Shown: positions 8,473-17,591, counted from the stretch's first letter. The stretch is DNA of 40,736 nt from Gemmatimonadota bacterium (GCA_003223395.1 QHUZ01000005.1:1-40736); one strand, 5' to 3'. The notes: a model not told the origin generated them from the letters alone. Numbers and translations are program-made.

Positions 8473-8491
8473 CGGACCAGATAATCTAACA

Positions 8492-8520
8492 TTGCCTGCG
8501 CGTTTGAATGCCTCTAGCTT
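8492..8520 (+). promoter_or_regulatory. Probable sigma70-type promoter TTGCCT-N17-TAGCTT
   Basis: The -35-like TTGCCT (8492-8497) and -10-like TAGCTT (8515-8520) are 17 bp apart. The same -10 hexamer at the same spacing occurs upstream of 10985 and of glnA at 32281. Transcription would start near 8527, three bases before the ATG at 8530, implying a leaderless or nearly leaderless mRNA. Confidence 0.65.
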
Positions 8521-8529
8521 GCGGGACCG

Positions 8530-9540
8530 ATGCTACGCTTTCTGCTCGCCGCGCTCCTGCAGGCGGTCCCTGCCGATTCGGGCGAAGTGCACCTTCAGAA
8601 CATTCGCCAGTTGACGTTCGGCGGCCAGAACGCGGAAGCCTATTTCTCGCGCTCCGGACGGCAGATCATCTTTCAGCGGCAGGAAGCGGACTCCGGGTGC
8701 GACCAGGAGTTCGTGATGAACACCGATGGGACGGGCCTCCATCGCGTGTCGAACGGGAAGGGCCGCACGACCTGCGGTTATTTCTTCGACGCCGACCGCC
8801 GGATCTTCTACGCGACCACGCAGCACGCGGGCGCCGCCTGCCCGCCGCGCCCCGACTATTCCAAAGGCTACGTGTGGGCGCTGTACGATTACGACATCTA
8901 CGTCGCCGACGCCGACGGCAGCGGAGCTCGGCGCATCACCAATAATCCCCACTACGACGCCGAAGGCACGCTCTCACCGGACGGCACGACGATCGTCTTC
9001 ACGTCGTTGCGCGATGGCGATCTCGACATCTACACGATGAACGTCGACGGGACGCACCTGAAACGGCTGACGCGGACGCTCGGCTACGATGGGGGTCCGT
9101 TCTTTTCGCCTGACGGGAAACAGATCGTCTATCGCGCCTGGCATCCCCAGACGGCGACGGACTCCGCGGACTACCGTGGCCTGATCGCCCAGAACCTGGT
9201 GCGGCCGGTGCGCATGGAAATCTGGGTGATGGACGGCGATGGCTCACATCAACACCAGGTCACCAACCTCGGCGGCGCCAACTTCGCACCCTATTTCCAT
9301 CCCGACGGCAAACGGATCATTTTCGCGTCCAACTACAAGAACCCGCGCTCCCGGAACTTCGATCTGTTCCTCGTGAATGCCGACGGCTCGAATCTCGAGC
9401 AGATCACGACGAATACCGAGTTCGACGCTTTCCCGATGTTCTCACCTGACGGCCGCCAGCTTGTCTGGGCGTCCAACCGCAACGGGAAGGTGCAGGGAGA
9501 GACGAATATCTTCATCGCCGACTGGATTGAAAAGCCGTGA
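8530..9540 (+). CDS. Secreted TolB-like beta-propeller protein (PD40 repeats)
   Basis: A 336-aa protein with an N-terminal signal sequence (MLRFLLAALLQAVPADSG) followed by repeated WD40-like PD40 blades: NAEAYFSRSGRQIIFQR, YDAEGTLSPDGTTIVFTS, YDGGPFFSPDGKQIVYR, NFAPYFHPDGKRIIFAS and FDAFPMFSPDGRQLVWAS. Each blade ends in a D-[IL]-[YF] ... NxDG strand, typical of TolB C-terminal propellers. It lacks the TolB N-terminal domain. The role is probably periplasmic binding or scaffolding; no partner is evident. Its TGA overlaps the GTG start of lepB (GTGA), so the two are coupled. ATG 8530 gives the signal peptide and fits the promoter directly upstream. Confidence 0.85.
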   Translation: MLRFLLAALLQAVPADSGEVHLQNIRQLTFGGQNAEAYFSRSGRQIIFQRQEADSGCDQEFVMNTDGTGLHRVSNGKGRTTCGYFFDADRRIFYATTQHAGAACPPRPDYSKGYVWALYDYDIYVADADGSGARRITNNPHYDAEGTLSPDGTTIVFTSLRDGDLDIYTMNVDGTHLKRLTRTLGYDGGPFFSPDGKQIVYRAWHPQTATDSADYRGLIAQNLVRPVRMEIWVMDGDGSHQHQVTNLGGANFAPYFHPDGKRIIFASNYKNPRSRNFDLFLVNADGSNLEQITTNTEFDAFPMFSPDGRQLVWASNRNGKVQGETNIFIADWIEKP

Positions 9541-10310
9541 GTCCCTCGCAACCCGCACCAAAGCCTGCCACTCCTCCACCCCCTCCGAAGCCCGTCAAGG
9601 AGGAAGCACGTCCAAAGACCGCGAGGGAGGAAGCGATCGCATGGGTAAAGGCGATTGGTGTTGCGTTGCTGATCTGGATCATGCTGCGCTCGTATCTCGT
9701 CGAGGCATTCCGTATTCCCTCGGCGAGCATGGAAAACACGCTCCTCGTCGGTGATTTCCTCTTCGTCAACAAGGCGGCGTTCGGGGGTGAGCTCGAGATC
9801 CCGCTGACCGGCATCCACTGCTGCCGGCTGCCGGCTTTCGGGACTCCGCACCGGGACGAGGTCGTGGTATTCCGCTCGGTCGAAGACTCGACACCCGACC
9901 TCAACATCGTCAAACGGGTCATCGGGGCGCCCGGGGACACGCTCCAAATGGTGCACGACACCGTCATTCGGAACGGGGAACGCCTGGACGAGCCGTACGC
10001 GCTGCACACCGCGCTGAGTCCACCTCCGGACGACCAGTACCGCGGTCAGATCCGGGCGTTACAGCTGCCGCAGTACATCGGCCGGGATCCCGACCACTAT
10101 CATCCGACCACGCACGACTGGGGGCCGATCGTCGTCCCCGCGCAGCACTATTGGGTGATGGGCGACAACCGCGACGAGTCCTATGACAGCCGCTTCTGGG
10201 GGTTCTTGCCCCGCGAGCACATCCGGGGGCGCCCGCTGTTCATTTACATGAGCGTGGCGTCGCAACCGTTCCGCATTCGCTGGAACAGGCTGTTTCGGCA
10301 CCCGAACTAA
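9537..10310 (+). CDS. lepB: Signal peptidase I
   Basis: A 257-aa membrane protease that removes signal peptides from secreted proteins. After a proline-rich cytoplasmic N-terminus (residues 1-30) comes one membrane segment (about 36-52, AIAWVKAIGVALLIWIMLRS). The catalytic serine is S64 in IPSASMENTLLVGD, the general-base lysine is K126 in NIVKRVIGAPGD, and box E is MGDNRDESYDSRFWGFLP. The GTG start overlaps the upstream stop by 4 nt. A cysteine pair (GIHCCRLP) and a loop of about 40 residues between box D and box E (ALHTALSPPPDDQYRG...) are less usual. Its 3' end faces infA across 16 bp. Confidence 0.96.
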   Translation: MSPSQPAPKPATPPPPPKPVKEEARPKTAREEAIAWVKAIGVALLIWIMLRSYLVEAFRIPSASMENTLLVGDFLFVNKAAFGGELEIPLTGIHCCRLPAFGTPHRDEVVVFRSVEDSTPDLNIVKRVIGAPGDTLQMVHDTVIRNGERLDEPYALHTALSPPPDDQYRGQIRALQLPQYIGRDPDHYHPTTHDWGPIVVPAQHYWVMGDNRDESYDSRFWGFLPREHIRGRPLFIYMSVASQPFRIRWNRLFRHPN

Positions 10311-10326
10311 GAGGGGCTAACGGCCT

Positions 10327-10542
10327 CTATTTGTATCTGTAGGTAATTCGCCCGCGGGTCAAATCGTAGGGTGAGAGATCGACGGCGACGCGGTCGCCCT
10401 GCAGGATGCGGATATAGTTCTTTCGCATCTTGCCGCTGACGTAGGCCAGGACTTCATGTCCATTTTCGAGTTTTACGCGGAACGTCGTATTGGGAAGTAC
10501 CTCGGTGACGGTCCCCATCATCTGAATCGCGTCACCAGCCAC
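10327..10542 (-). CDS. infA: Translation initiation factor IF-1
   Basis: A 71-aa S1-like OB-fold protein that binds the ribosomal A site during initiation. It shows the family core [40 protein letters not shown] and [15 protein letters not shown]. The start is GTG (10542), with AGGA about 7 nt upstream. The N-terminus [10 protein letters not shown] differs slightly from the usual MAKEDVIEVEG. The gene lies 12 bp after the zinc-ribbon gene and probably shares its mRNA. It is not in a ribosomal-protein cluster here. Confidence 0.97.
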   Translation of the reverse strand: MAGDAIQMMGTVTEVLPNTTFRVKLENGHEVLAYVSGKMRKNYIRILQGDRVAVDLSPYDLTRGRITYRYK

Positions 10543-10554
10543 GCTTGTCCTCGC

Positions 10555-10821
10555 TCATAGGCTCCTGGGATCCATGGTTGCGTCGCGCGGGGGCTCCATC
10601 CCGCGCGTAATGTAGAAAGCGTGGCGGCTGCAGCCCGCGCACGTCAGGCTGATCCGTTCTGCGGTGAACAGCTCGCCGGCCCGCAGCACACGGCGCCGCG
10701 GCGACCGCTGGATCGTGCGGGTCCCGCACGAGGGACACACCAGTGGCTCATGCGCCCGGTCTGCTGCAATAAGCGCCAGCGCCTCAGGCGCCCGGTACTC
10801 CTTGATCCCCCGTCTGCCCAC
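10555..10821 (-). CDS. Small zinc-ribbon-like protein, function unknown
   Basis: An 88-aa protein with two CxxC pairs, CPSCG near residue 29 and CAGCS near residue 61, separated by a basic stretch (RTIQRSPRRRVLR). The spacing suggests one structural zinc site. No catalytic motif is visible. It lies directly upstream of infA on the same strand with a 12-bp gap, so a role around translation or RNA is possible, but that is only context. The start ATG (10821) gives the longest reading; upstream sequence is non-coding. Confidence 0.7.
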   Translation of the reverse strand: MGRRGIKEYRAPEALALIAADRAHEPLVCPSCGTRTIQRSPRRRVLRAGELFTAERISLTCAGCSRHAFYITRGMEPPRDATMDPRSL

Positions 10822-10931
10822 GGCAACTCCCCTCCGGTCCGAAATCTATACTACCCCGAAACTTGACGCGCTTCCCCGGGGGACTTTGCGGGATTGGGGG
10901 GTATCCCCTGAGGTTGTTGGGACCACAATTC

Positions 10932-10960
10932 TTGACGCCCCGACGGGGGGCATGTAGCTT
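10932..10960 (+). promoter_or_regulatory. Probable promoter TTGACG-N17-TAGCTT
   Basis: TTGACG (10932-10937) and TAGCTT (10955-10960) are spaced by 17 bp. Expected transcription start is near 10967, giving a leader of about 18 nt before the ATG at 10985. It shares its -10 hexamer with the promoters at 8492 and 32194. Confidence 0.65.
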
Positions 10961-10984
10961 GCCGCCACCTTTACCACCCCTTTC

Positions 10985-11278
10985 ATGCCAGCCGAGCTAG
11001 GTGGTTCGCAAATCTCGTCATTGCTCGAAGCCCTACCCGGCATCGCCAGCGTGCTGCGCAGTCCCGTGGCGGACGCGCTCATCAAGGCAATGCGTGGTGC
11101 CGCCGGACTGGCGGATTTTGCGCCCGAGGACGCGGAGGAGCTGGTGCGCTACGCGGTACGCCGGGGCTTGATCGGTCCCGACGAGGGCGATCGGGTGCTG
11201 GCAGAGGTACAGGAAGGACTGCGCAAGAAGAAGCCCGTCGCCGTGAAGAAAGCGCCGGTCAAGAAGAAAAAGCGCTAG
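10985..11278 (+). CDS. Small protein with a lysine-rich tail, function unknown
   Basis: A 97-aa protein. Residues 1-80 look helical and mildly acidic ([32 protein letters not shown]), and the last 17 residues are a basic tail ([17 protein letters not shown]) like those of histone-H1-like or other nucleic-acid-binding proteins. No named domain is recognised. It has its own promoter with the local consensus -10 and stands alone: its 3' end overlaps the convergent chemoreceptor gene by 4 bp. Nucleoid or RNA association is inference from the tail only. Confidence 0.72.
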   Translation: MPAELGGSQISSLLEALPGIASVLRSPVADALIKAMRGAAGLADFAPEDAEELVRYAVRRGLIGPDEGDRVLAEVQEGLRKKKPVAVKKAPVKKKKR

Positions 11279-12969
11279 ATCCGGAATCCCCGCACTAAAC
11301 CGCGCAGTTTCTCGGCCGCCTGGAGCAGAACTCCGGCGGCCGCTGCCATTTCCTGCGTAGACGCGCCCTGCTGCTCGGTCGCCGCCGTTACCTGCTCGGC
11401 GCTCGAGGCGTGGGCGACGGCGCGGCTCACGACGGTCTGGGCCTGCGCGCCGAGCTGCTCGGTGACGCCGCGATTCTCTTGCGCCGCACGCGTGACGCGG
11501 GAGGCCGCGTGTTCGACCTGCTCCACCGCCGCGACGATTTCCGTGAGACCGCGGGCCGCGCCTTCGGCGACCGATTCAATGCCGCGCACCTTCGCCTGAC
11601 CGACCGCCATCGTCGCGGTCACTTCTTCGACTTGTTCCCGGATCACGCGCGTGGTGCGCGCGACATCTTCGGCGGCGCGTGACGACTCGTCCGCCAGCTG
11701 GCGCACTTCTTCAGCGACGACCGCGAAGCCCCGGCCGTGTTCGCCCGCGCGCGCCGCTTCGATGGCGGCATTCAACGCCAGCAGATTGGTCTGCGACGAG
11801 ATGCGCTTGATCAGGTCCACAAAGTCGTCGATCGCAGTGCTCTGCTGCGCGAGCTGCGTGACCTCCGTGCCGGTGGTGCGCACCACTTCCCGCACGTCGA
11901 GCAGCGTGTTGCCCGCCGCGGCGATGTCGTTGCGATGCCGGTCCGCGACGGTGCGAATCTCCTCGCCCAGCCGCGCGACGCGGGATGCGGCGTCCGTCAT
12001 CTCGGTGTTGGTTTTGCGTTGCAGCTCCAGCGCGGTCTGGGTCGCGTTCAGCTCGTTGCGCTGATTCTCCGCACCGCTCGCGATCTCGAGCATCGCGCTC
12101 GACACCTGGCTCGACGATGCGGCCAGCTCCTCGCTCACCGCCGACAGGTCGCTGGCCGAGGCGGCGATCTTGTCCGCCGACCCCACGACCTCGGAGACGA
12201 TACCCCGCAGTCGCTCCCCCATCAGCCGCATCGCATCGGCCAGCACCTGGAATTCGCGCGGCATGTGGCCCGTGGTGACGGGTCGCAGGTCGCCGCTCCC
12301 GAACCGCTCCGCCGCGGTCACGAGCCGGACCAGCGGGCCTTCGACCCAGCGCACCGTGAATGCGCCCACGACGGCGCCAACGAGCGCCGTCGCGATCAGC
12401 ACGAGCCAGAGGATGATCTCGCGCTCACGGGCGAGCGCCGCGAGGCGTTGACCGACGATCGCGGCCTTTTCGGACTGGCGCACCGACAGGCCGCGCACGA
12501 GTCGCGTCAGCTCGGTGACTTCCGGACGCGCGCCAACCGATAGCACCTGTGCTTGCTGGGGCCGACCCACGTCGAGATCGGCGTGCGCGAGCGAGTAGTC
12601 CACATGAATGGCGGATTGCAGCTGCTCGATGCGGTTGACAGTGATCCGGTCCGCTGCGGTAAGCCCCGGGAGGCCGTCGAGCCGTTTCTGGTAGCTGAAG
12701 ACGGAATCGACGGCGGCCTGGAATTGATCGTTCGTCTGCTGTCCCCGCTCCCCGAGGTACTGCTCCGCCGCGCGGATTTCATCGAATACCGCGGTGACGA
12801 AGCCATTCCCCACCTCACTCGATTCCCGCAGGTGCGCGATCTCCCCTCCCAGCGAGCGCCGCAGCGTCGCGAGCGACGTGACGCCGACGACCGACGCGAT
12901 GATGAGTCCCGCGAGCAGCCCGGAGAGACCGAGTACGATCCGCCAGCGGATCGTGTCGAGCGACGTCAT
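11275..12969 (-). CDS. Methyl-accepting chemotaxis protein
   Basis: A 564-aa inner-membrane chemoreceptor. TM1 is about residues 10-32. A periplasmic helical-bundle sensor covers about 33-185, TM2 is about 186-208 ([20 protein letters not shown]), then a HAMP segment, then the cytoplasmic signalling rod with the conserved hairpin tip [20 protein letters not shown] and [18 protein letters not shown]. It would control CheA through CheW. Its ATG overlaps the stop of the solute-binding lipoprotein gene by 4 nt, suggesting that the lipoprotein presents ligand to it. No other che gene is in the window. Confidence 0.95.
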   Translation of the reverse strand: MTSLDTIRWRIVLGLSGLLAGLIIASVVGVTSLATLRRSLGGEIAHLRESSEVGNGFVTAVFDEIRAAEQYLGERGQQTNDQFQAAVDSVFSYQKRLDGLPGLTAADRITVNRIEQLQSAIHVDYSLAHADLDVGRPQQAQVLSVGARPEVTELTRLVRGLSVRQSEKAAIVGQRLAALAREREIILWLVLIATALVGAVVGAFTVRWVEGPLVRLVTAAERFGSGDLRPVTTGHMPREFQVLADAMRLMGERLRGIVSEVVGSADKIAASASDLSAVSEELAASSSQVSSAMLEIASGAENQRNELNATQTALELQRKTNTEMTDAASRVARLGEEIRTVADRHRNDIAAAGNTLLDVREVVRTTGTEVTQLAQQSTAIDDFVDLIKRISSQTNLLALNAAIEAARAGEHGRGFAVVAEEVRQLADESSRAAEDVARTTRVIREQVEEVTATMAVGQAKVRGIESVAEGAARGLTEIVAAVEQVEHAASRVTRAAQENRGVTEQLGAQAQTVVSRAVAHASSAEQVTAATEQQGASTQEMAAAAGVLLQAAEKLRGLVRGFRI

Positions 12970-14087
12970 TGCCCGGGCTCGGGTGTCAGCAGGCCATCGC
13001 GCACGACGCCGATCAACACGGATTTGGCGGGGACGTCGCCGCGAGCGTCGAACGCAATCGTGCCGGTGACGCCCTCGAAGGCGGGAAGATCGCCCCCGAC
13101 GCGTGCCACACGGTCTCGGATCGCGCGCCGATCGGTGCCCACTTCCGTGAGGACGCTCGCGAGCAACTGGACGATGTCGTAGGCCGAAGCACCGCGATGA
13201 TCGGGACGTTCCCCGGGGTAAGCCCGGGCGTACGCGGCGACGAATTGCGCGTTCCGCTCACCACTCTGATCCACGAGGTAGGCAACGGACATCCTCACGC
13301 CTTCGGCCAATGGACCGGTCTTTTCGATGCCGCTCAGCGCGTCCCCGCCAAGCGTGGTCCAGTGGACGCCCATCCGTCCCATTTCTCGCAATGCGAGCTC
13401 CGCCCCGACCCGATCGGTGGCGAGCATGAGGGCGTCCACGCCCCCGTTTTGCCGCAAGCGGGAGAGGTATGGCTCGAGACTCGGCGTGGTCGAGAGCATC
13501 GGATCTGCCTCGACGATGTCGCCGCCGAGGCGCTTGAACTCGCCGGTGAAGCTGAGGCGCAAGCCTCGGCCATAGTCATCGTCCAGGTAGATCACGCCGA
13601 CCCGCTGTGCGTTCAGCAGCTGCCTGGCGTACCGGGCCAGCTGGGCGCCATGACTCAGATCGCTGGGGCACACCCGGAACATGTAGGGACTGACCCCGGA
13701 GAGATCGGGGCTCGAAGCAGACGGCGAGATCATCACCACTGGACGGCGGGCTTCCCAATACACGCGTCCTGCCGCGAGCGAGGCGCTCGACGTGAGATGG
13801 CCAATCACCGCGACGACCGCGGGGTTGTCCGCCAGCTGCTGGGCAATGCGGATGGCGACTTCGGGACGACCGCTGTCGTCCATGATGCGCAGCGCCAGCG
13901 GACGTCCCCGAATGCCGCCGCGTGCGTTGATTTCCTTTACTGCCAACTCCGCGGCGTGCTGCATCGACACGCCGCGGGGTTGCGAGAAGGGTCCGGCGAG
14001 CCCGAGGACAATGGGTCCACGGCTGCTTCCACCGGAGCAGGCAGTAAGCGAGCAAATCGCGGCGAGGAGGGCCCGGCGCCTGCGCAT
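12966..14087 (-). CDS. Periplasmic binding lipoprotein, LivK/branched-chain amino acid receptor family
   Basis: A 373-aa type I periplasmic binding protein. The N-terminus [20 protein letters not shown] is a lipoprotein signal with lipobox LTAC. The fold markers [60 protein letters not shown] and [13 protein letters not shown] match the Leu/Ile/Val-binding group, which binds amino acids, amides or urea. No permease or ATPase genes follow. Instead it overlaps the chemoreceptor gene by 4 nt, so it probably acts as a ligand-sensing subunit for chemotaxis. Ligand unknown. Confidence 0.88.
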   Translation of the reverse strand: MRRRRALLAAICSLTACSGGSSRGPIVLGLAGPFSQPRGVSMQHAAELAVKEINARGGIRGRPLALRIMDDSGRPEVAIRIAQQLADNPAVVAVIGHLTSSASLAAGRVYWEARRPVVMISPSASSPDLSGVSPYMFRVCPSDLSHGAQLARYARQLLNAQRVGVIYLDDDYGRGLRLSFTGEFKRLGGDIVEADPMLSTTPSLEPYLSRLRQNGGVDALMLATDRVGAELALREMGRMGVHWTTLGGDALSGIEKTGPLAEGVRMSVAYLVDQSGERNAQFVAAYARAYPGERPDHRGASAYDIVQLLASVLTEVGTDRRAIRDRVARVGGDLPAFEGVTGTIAFDARGDVPAKSVLIGVVRDGLLTPEPGQ

Positions 14088-14152
14088 GAGCGGGCAAGGT
14101 TAAGGCTGCGAATGGGATAGCGCAATATCCACGCGCTTTCCACATTACCGGC

Positions 14153-14995
14153 ATGGATACGATTCGCCAGCTGTGTGGGTTTGCGGCGGGACTCGAGCGT
14201 CTCCTCGTCGCAAAAAGCGCAGCCGAATTGGAAGCGACATGGGACGAGCAGAACCTGGGACAGCTGGGATGGGAGGCGCTCGCGCTGGCGCGTCGCGCGA
14301 ACACCGAGGCGCTCGAGCCCGCCCTCACGGTCGTTGACCGCCGGCTGCTCGCTGCGCTGGAGCGCTGCCGATCATTCCTCGAGCCACACATCGTCACGTT
14401 TCGCGTGCCGGAGCTCGAGCGCTGGCAACATGCCGCCGCGGCCGCGCTGGTAGGCGCGCGCTGGGGCGTCGCGGGCTTGCGCACGGTCATCGCCGATACG
14501 CAGGCGCCGCTGGGCCGCCGCTATTTCGCGTTTCTCGCGCTCGCCGAGCGCCATCCGAAGGAAGCATGGCCGCTCTTTGCGAAGTATCTCCAGACGCCGG
14601 GCGCGCATCATGCCTTTGTCGCGGCCGCGGTCGAAGCGGCGCGCTACTATCCGGGCCAGGCGGCCAATGTGATCGCGCTGTTCCAGCGGATTCGCGGGGA
14701 CGAGATGCTGCGTCGCTTTCTCGCGCCCAAGATTCTCGCATCCCTGTACGTTCTCGGCGACCCCGCGGCGCTGCCGCTCTTCGAAGAGCTGCTCGTCGCG
14801 GGTCACACCGACCGCGATGCCGGCCGCTGCGAGGTCACGCGCGCGCTCGTCGCCGTTCGCAAGCTCACAGGGCGCGTGGCCGCCAGTAGCAAGTTCCCCG
14901 ATCCCGAAGAACCGACGGTGATTCGGGCGCTCGATGAGGCGCAGCGCATCTTTGAGGAGGAGAAGGACCGGCTGGAGCCGGTCGTGGTTATCTAA
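14153..14995 (+). CDS. Helical-repeat (HEAT-like) protein, function unknown
   Basis: A 280-aa cytoplasmic protein without signal or membrane segments. Residues about 85-235 form successive antiparallel helix pairs (WQHAAAAALVGARWGVAGL, RYFAFLALAERHPKEAWPLF, AFVAAAVEAARYYPGQAANV, LAPKILASLYVLGDPAALPL), which fits HEAT or ARM-type repeats. The C-terminus is an acidic helix (ALDEAQRIFEEEKDRLEP). No catalytic motif. It is divergent from the binding-lipoprotein gene, 65 bp away, and overlaps the convergent hydrolase gene by 8 bp. A protein-interaction role is inferred from the fold only. Confidence 0.75.
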   Translation: MDTIRQLCGFAAGLERLLVAKSAAELEATWDEQNLGQLGWEALALARRANTEALEPALTVVDRRLLAALERCRSFLEPHIVTFRVPELERWQHAAAAALVGARWGVAGLRTVIADTQAPLGRRYFAFLALAERHPKEAWPLFAKYLQTPGAHHAFVAAAVEAARYYPGQAANVIALFQRIRGDEMLRRFLAPKILASLYVLGDPAALPLFEELLVAGHTDRDAGRCEVTRALVAVRKLTGRVAASSKFPDPEEPTVIRALDEAQRIFEEEKDRLEPVVVI

Positions 14996-15812
14996 GCACG
15001 AAAGCAGCGATCTTATCGCGGTACCGTTGCCCACCCATGTCGTACGTGTCGTTGTGCCCCGCGCCCTCGATCATCACGAACTCCACCGGGCCGGCAGCGG
15101 CGGCGGCTACGTCACGACCCATTCTGATGGGCACCAACATGTCGGCGGTCCCGTGGAGGATGAGTGTGGGGCAGTGGATGCCGCGCATTCTGCCGACATT
15201 GTCCAGCTCGAGGTGCACGAGAAAGCGTGGGAAGATTCGGTAGTGTTGCGCGGCCATTCCCCGTGCGCTCGTAAACGGTGACTCGAGAATCAGGCCGGCC
15301 ACTTCGTGCGTTGCCGCGATATGCGTCGCGGCGGCGGTCCCCAGCGAACGCCCGTAGGCGTAGATCCGACGCGGGTCGACGTCGCGCCGGCTCCGCAGCT
15401 CGTCATACGCAAGATCTGCCGCTTCGTACATGCCAGCTTCGGTAGCACGCCCGCCGCTTGCTCCATAGCCCGGATAGTCGACGACCAGCAGCGCGGCATT
15501 GGGCGGCCGGAAATCGCGGATCGTCGGCCAGATGGCGCCAATCGTTTCGCCATTGCCGTAGAACCACAGCAGGCCGGGCGCTGTTGCCGCCCCTCGCCGC
15601 CCTTCGCCGCCCCCCGCCGCCGGTGGTAGGTACCAGCCGTCGAGCCGTGTCCCACCCTGCATCCGCAGCTCGATTTGCTCACCGTATCCCATGGTCTGCA
15701 CGGGATCCGGCAACGCCGCCCGCGGCGCGGGAAACGTCATCTTCTCCTGGAGTGCCCACAGCACCACCGAGAGGACGACGTACACCCCCGCGAGTCCCAA
15801 AACGATGGCCAT
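14988..15812 (-). CDS. Membrane-anchored alpha/beta hydrolase (BEM46/ABHD13-like)
   Basis: A 274-aa serine hydrolase. The N-terminus (MAIVLGLAGVYVVLSVVLWA) is a single anchor or uncleaved signal. The nucleophile is S156 in YGRSLGTA, the acid is D224 in HGTADMLVP, and the base is H253 in EGAGHND. The oxyanion-side motif LLWFYGNGET and VDYPGYGASGG complete the BEM46-type pattern. Substrate unknown; esterase or lipase-like activity is usual. The start at ATG 15812 is chosen because it gives the anchor; longer in-frame upstream sequence is arginine-rich and overlaps the divergent gene. Starts of the two divergent genes are only 23 bp apart. Confidence 0.85.
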   Translation of the reverse strand: MAIVLGLAGVYVVLSVVLWALQEKMTFPAPRAALPDPVQTMGYGEQIELRMQGGTRLDGWYLPPAAGGGEGRRGAATAPGLLWFYGNGETIGAIWPTIRDFRPPNAALLVVDYPGYGASGGRATEAGMYEAADLAYDELRSRRDVDPRRIYAYGRSLGTAAATHIAATHEVAGLILESPFTSARGMAAQHYRIFPRFLVHLELDNVGRMRGIHCPTLILHGTADMLVPIRMGRDVAAAAAGPVEFVMIEGAGHNDTYDMGGQRYRDKIAAFVLR

Positions 15813-15835
15813 AGCCGGTGTTAATTTGTGGCCCA

Positions 15836-16765
15836 ATGGACCGGGGAGACCCACAGTTCGTCTCGCGCGCCCGGGGCGCGTTGCTGGGCCTTGTCGCTGG
15901 CAATCAGTTGGGCGTCCCCACCGAACACCTGGGCACGCCGGAAGCCATCCGAAAAGCCTTCCCGAACGGCGTCGTCGATCTCGCCCCGCCACCCAAGAAC
16001 TCGCCCTATGACGACGACGCCGCGATGGCGCTGTTGCTCGGCGAGTCGTTGCTCGCGTCCAAGGGGTTCGACGCGAACGACGTCGCGCGCCGCTGGGTGA
16101 AATGGATGAAGGTGGATGGCCGCGGGATCGGCATCACGACCAAACGCGCTCTCACGCTGATCGACCGCGGCAAAGAGCCGTTCGAAGCCGGACAGCTCGC
16201 GAATCAGGAGAACCCCGGCCGGTCTGCCGGCAACGGCAGTGTCATGCGCTGCGTGCCCGTCGCGCTCCGCTACCACGACGACCCCGATCGCCTGATTCGC
16301 GTCTCGACCCAGCAGGCGGCGATCACCCATGCCGACGAGCGGTGCACATGGGGCGCGGCCGCCGTGAACTTGGCCGCCCGGGAGCTCCTGCACGGCAACA
16401 TCTACTTCATCGACGAGGTGATGCACCGGATCGGCGACCGCGCGCCGCGGGCGTTGCGCGAGGCGATTCATCGAGTCCCGCGCGAGCGCGAGAGCGACCT
16501 CCCGATCGCGCGCGCCGGTGAGGCGGGCTACGTGGTGCACTGCGTGGAAATCGCGTTCTGGTTTGCGACGCACGACCGTTCGCTCGAAGAGGCGCTCATC
16601 GCGCTTGCCCAGGCCGGCGGCGACACCGACACCAATGCGGCGGTGGCGGGCGCCCTGCTCGGCGCACGGTATGGGGATGTCGCATTGCCGCCGCGCTGGA
16701 TAGACCAGATCACCGGATCGCAGGGAATCGCGCAGCTCGCCGAGCGCCTGGTGTCGGCGCTCTGA
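15836..16765 (+). CDS. ADP-ribosylglycohydrolase family protein (DraG-like)
   Basis: A 309-aa all-helical hydrolase that removes ADP-ribose from proteins or small molecules using two metal ions. The start FVSRARGALLGLVAGNQLG, the metal motif SPYDDDAAMALLLGESL and the C-terminal metal motif GGDTDTNAAVAGALLGARYG are diagnostic. The usual TDDT-type motif reads YDDD here. SAGNGSVMRCVPVAL is also typical. ATG 15836 is preferred; GTG 15818 in frame would leave only 5 bp to the divergent hydrolase. No DraT partner and no nif genes are visible, so the target is unknown. Confidence 0.9.
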   Translation: MDRGDPQFVSRARGALLGLVAGNQLGVPTEHLGTPEAIRKAFPNGVVDLAPPPKNSPYDDDAAMALLLGESLLASKGFDANDVARRWVKWMKVDGRGIGITTKRALTLIDRGKEPFEAGQLANQENPGRSAGNGSVMRCVPVALRYHDDPDRLIRVSTQQAAITHADERCTWGAAAVNLAARELLHGNIYFIDEVMHRIGDRAPRALREAIHRVPRERESDLPIARAGEAGYVVHCVEIAFWFATHDRSLEEALIALAQAGGDTDTNAAVAGALLGARYGDVALPPRWIDQITGSQGIAQLAERLVSAL

Positions 16766-16766
16766 G

Positions 16767-17306
16767 CTAGGGCTTCTTGGTCGGCCGCGGTGCAGGCCGC
16801 GACGCAGGCCGATAGTGGGCGATCCGAGCCAGCACGTCCCGGTCGTTGAGCGTGATCGAGATCACGCGCCAATCACGACCGCCGCGCCAGTTGAGCCGGA
16901 TGAACCGTCGCCCCTTGGTCCATTCCCACATACTGCGTTCGTGGCGCTGCGGCATACCGAGGCGCTTGCGCATGTCGTCCTGGGTTCGCCGCACGAGCGC
17001 GACCTTCCCCGAATCCACGAAGGCAATGACCGAGGTCCGGCTCTCGATGACGTTGGCGCTCAAATAGAAACGCGCGCTGTCCACGGGGTCTCGCACGCGC
17101 ACGCCACAGTCCATGACCTGGGCCGTGTTGTGCATCGTTTGACATGCCAGGATGTCGCTGTCGCCTTGCGCGATGCTGCGCGCGCGATTGGCGAAGTCAC
17201 GGTACGCCATGCCTGGCGCGAATCCACGATAGGCGAACGGCCGAGGCGGCACCGTCGCACCCTGGGGCGCCTGAACGAGAAGCAGCAGGAGGATGGCGGG
17301 AGTCAT
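16767..17306 (-). CDS. Secreted protein of unknown function
   Basis: A 179-aa protein with an N-terminal signal sequence (MTPAILLLLLVQAPQGATVP). The mature part has two cysteines (DILACQTMHNTAQVMDCGV) that could form a disulfide, several beta-like stretches (ARFYLSANVIESRTSVIAFV), and a proline/arginine/lysine-rich tail. I recognise no domain. It is convergent with the ADP-ribosylglycohydrolase gene one base away, and starts just beyond the terminator of the cold-shock gene. The signal peptide and codon use support a real gene. Confidence 0.72.
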   Translation of the reverse strand: MTPAILLLLLVQAPQGATVPPRPFAYRGFAPGMAYRDFANRARSIAQGDSDILACQTMHNTAQVMDCGVRVRDPVDSARFYLSANVIESRTSVIAFVDSGKVALVRRTQDDMRKRLGMPQRHERSMWEWTKGRRFIRLNWRGGRDWRVISITLNDRDVLARIAHYRPASRPAPRPTKKP

Positions 17307-17320
17307 GGGGCCAATATATG

Positions 17321-17357
17321 AAAAAGCAAACGGGCCCGGTGTGACCCGGGCCCGTTT
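17321..17357 (-). terminator. Intrinsic terminator of the cold-shock gene
   Basis: A 12-bp GC-rich stem (17328-17339 with 17346-17357, loop of 6) is followed on the minus strand by GC and TTTTT (17325-17321). It lies about 35 nt after the cold-shock stop codon, with the palindromic repeat between them. Confidence 0.85.
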
Positions 17358-17358
17358 G

Positions 17359-17386
17359 GTAGCGGCGCAGCGTGCTGCGCCCCTAC
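17359..17386. repeat. 28-bp palindromic dispersed repeat, copy 2
   Basis: Same element as at 3092-3119, with two substitutions (GTAGCGGCGCAGCG on the left; the right half is unchanged). It fills the gap between the cold-shock stop codon at 17391 and its terminator. Confidence 0.85.
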
Positions 17387-17390
17387 GCGC

Positions 17391-17591
17391 TCAGACCTTG
17401 CGAACGTTCTGCGCCTGCAGCCCCTTTGGACCCTGGGCGACGTCGAATTCGACGTTGTCGCCCTCGGCGAGGCTACGGAAGCCCTCCGCCTGGATCGCTG
17501 TGAAGTGGACGAACACGTCTGGACCCGACTCCTGCGCGATAAAGCCAAAGCCTTTCGCGTCGTTGAACCACTTCACCTTACCCTTAGCCAT
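17391..17591 (-). CDS. Cold-shock protein (CspA family)
   Basis: A 66-aa single cold-shock domain that binds single-stranded RNA or DNA and melts mRNA structure. The RNP1 motif is KGFGFIAQ and RNP2 is VFVHFTAI; the N-terminus [12 protein letters not shown] is standard. The start ATG 17591 is the canonical one. The mRNA probably begins near 17743 from a strong promoter, leaving a leader of about 150 nt with two hairpins, one followed by a T-run. This suggests control by leader structure, as in other csp genes. It ends in a repeat plus an intrinsic terminator. Confidence 0.96.
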   Translation of the reverse strand: MAKGKVKWFNDAKGFGFIAQESGPDVFVHFTAIQAEGFRSLAEGDNVEFDVAQGPKGLQAQNVRKV

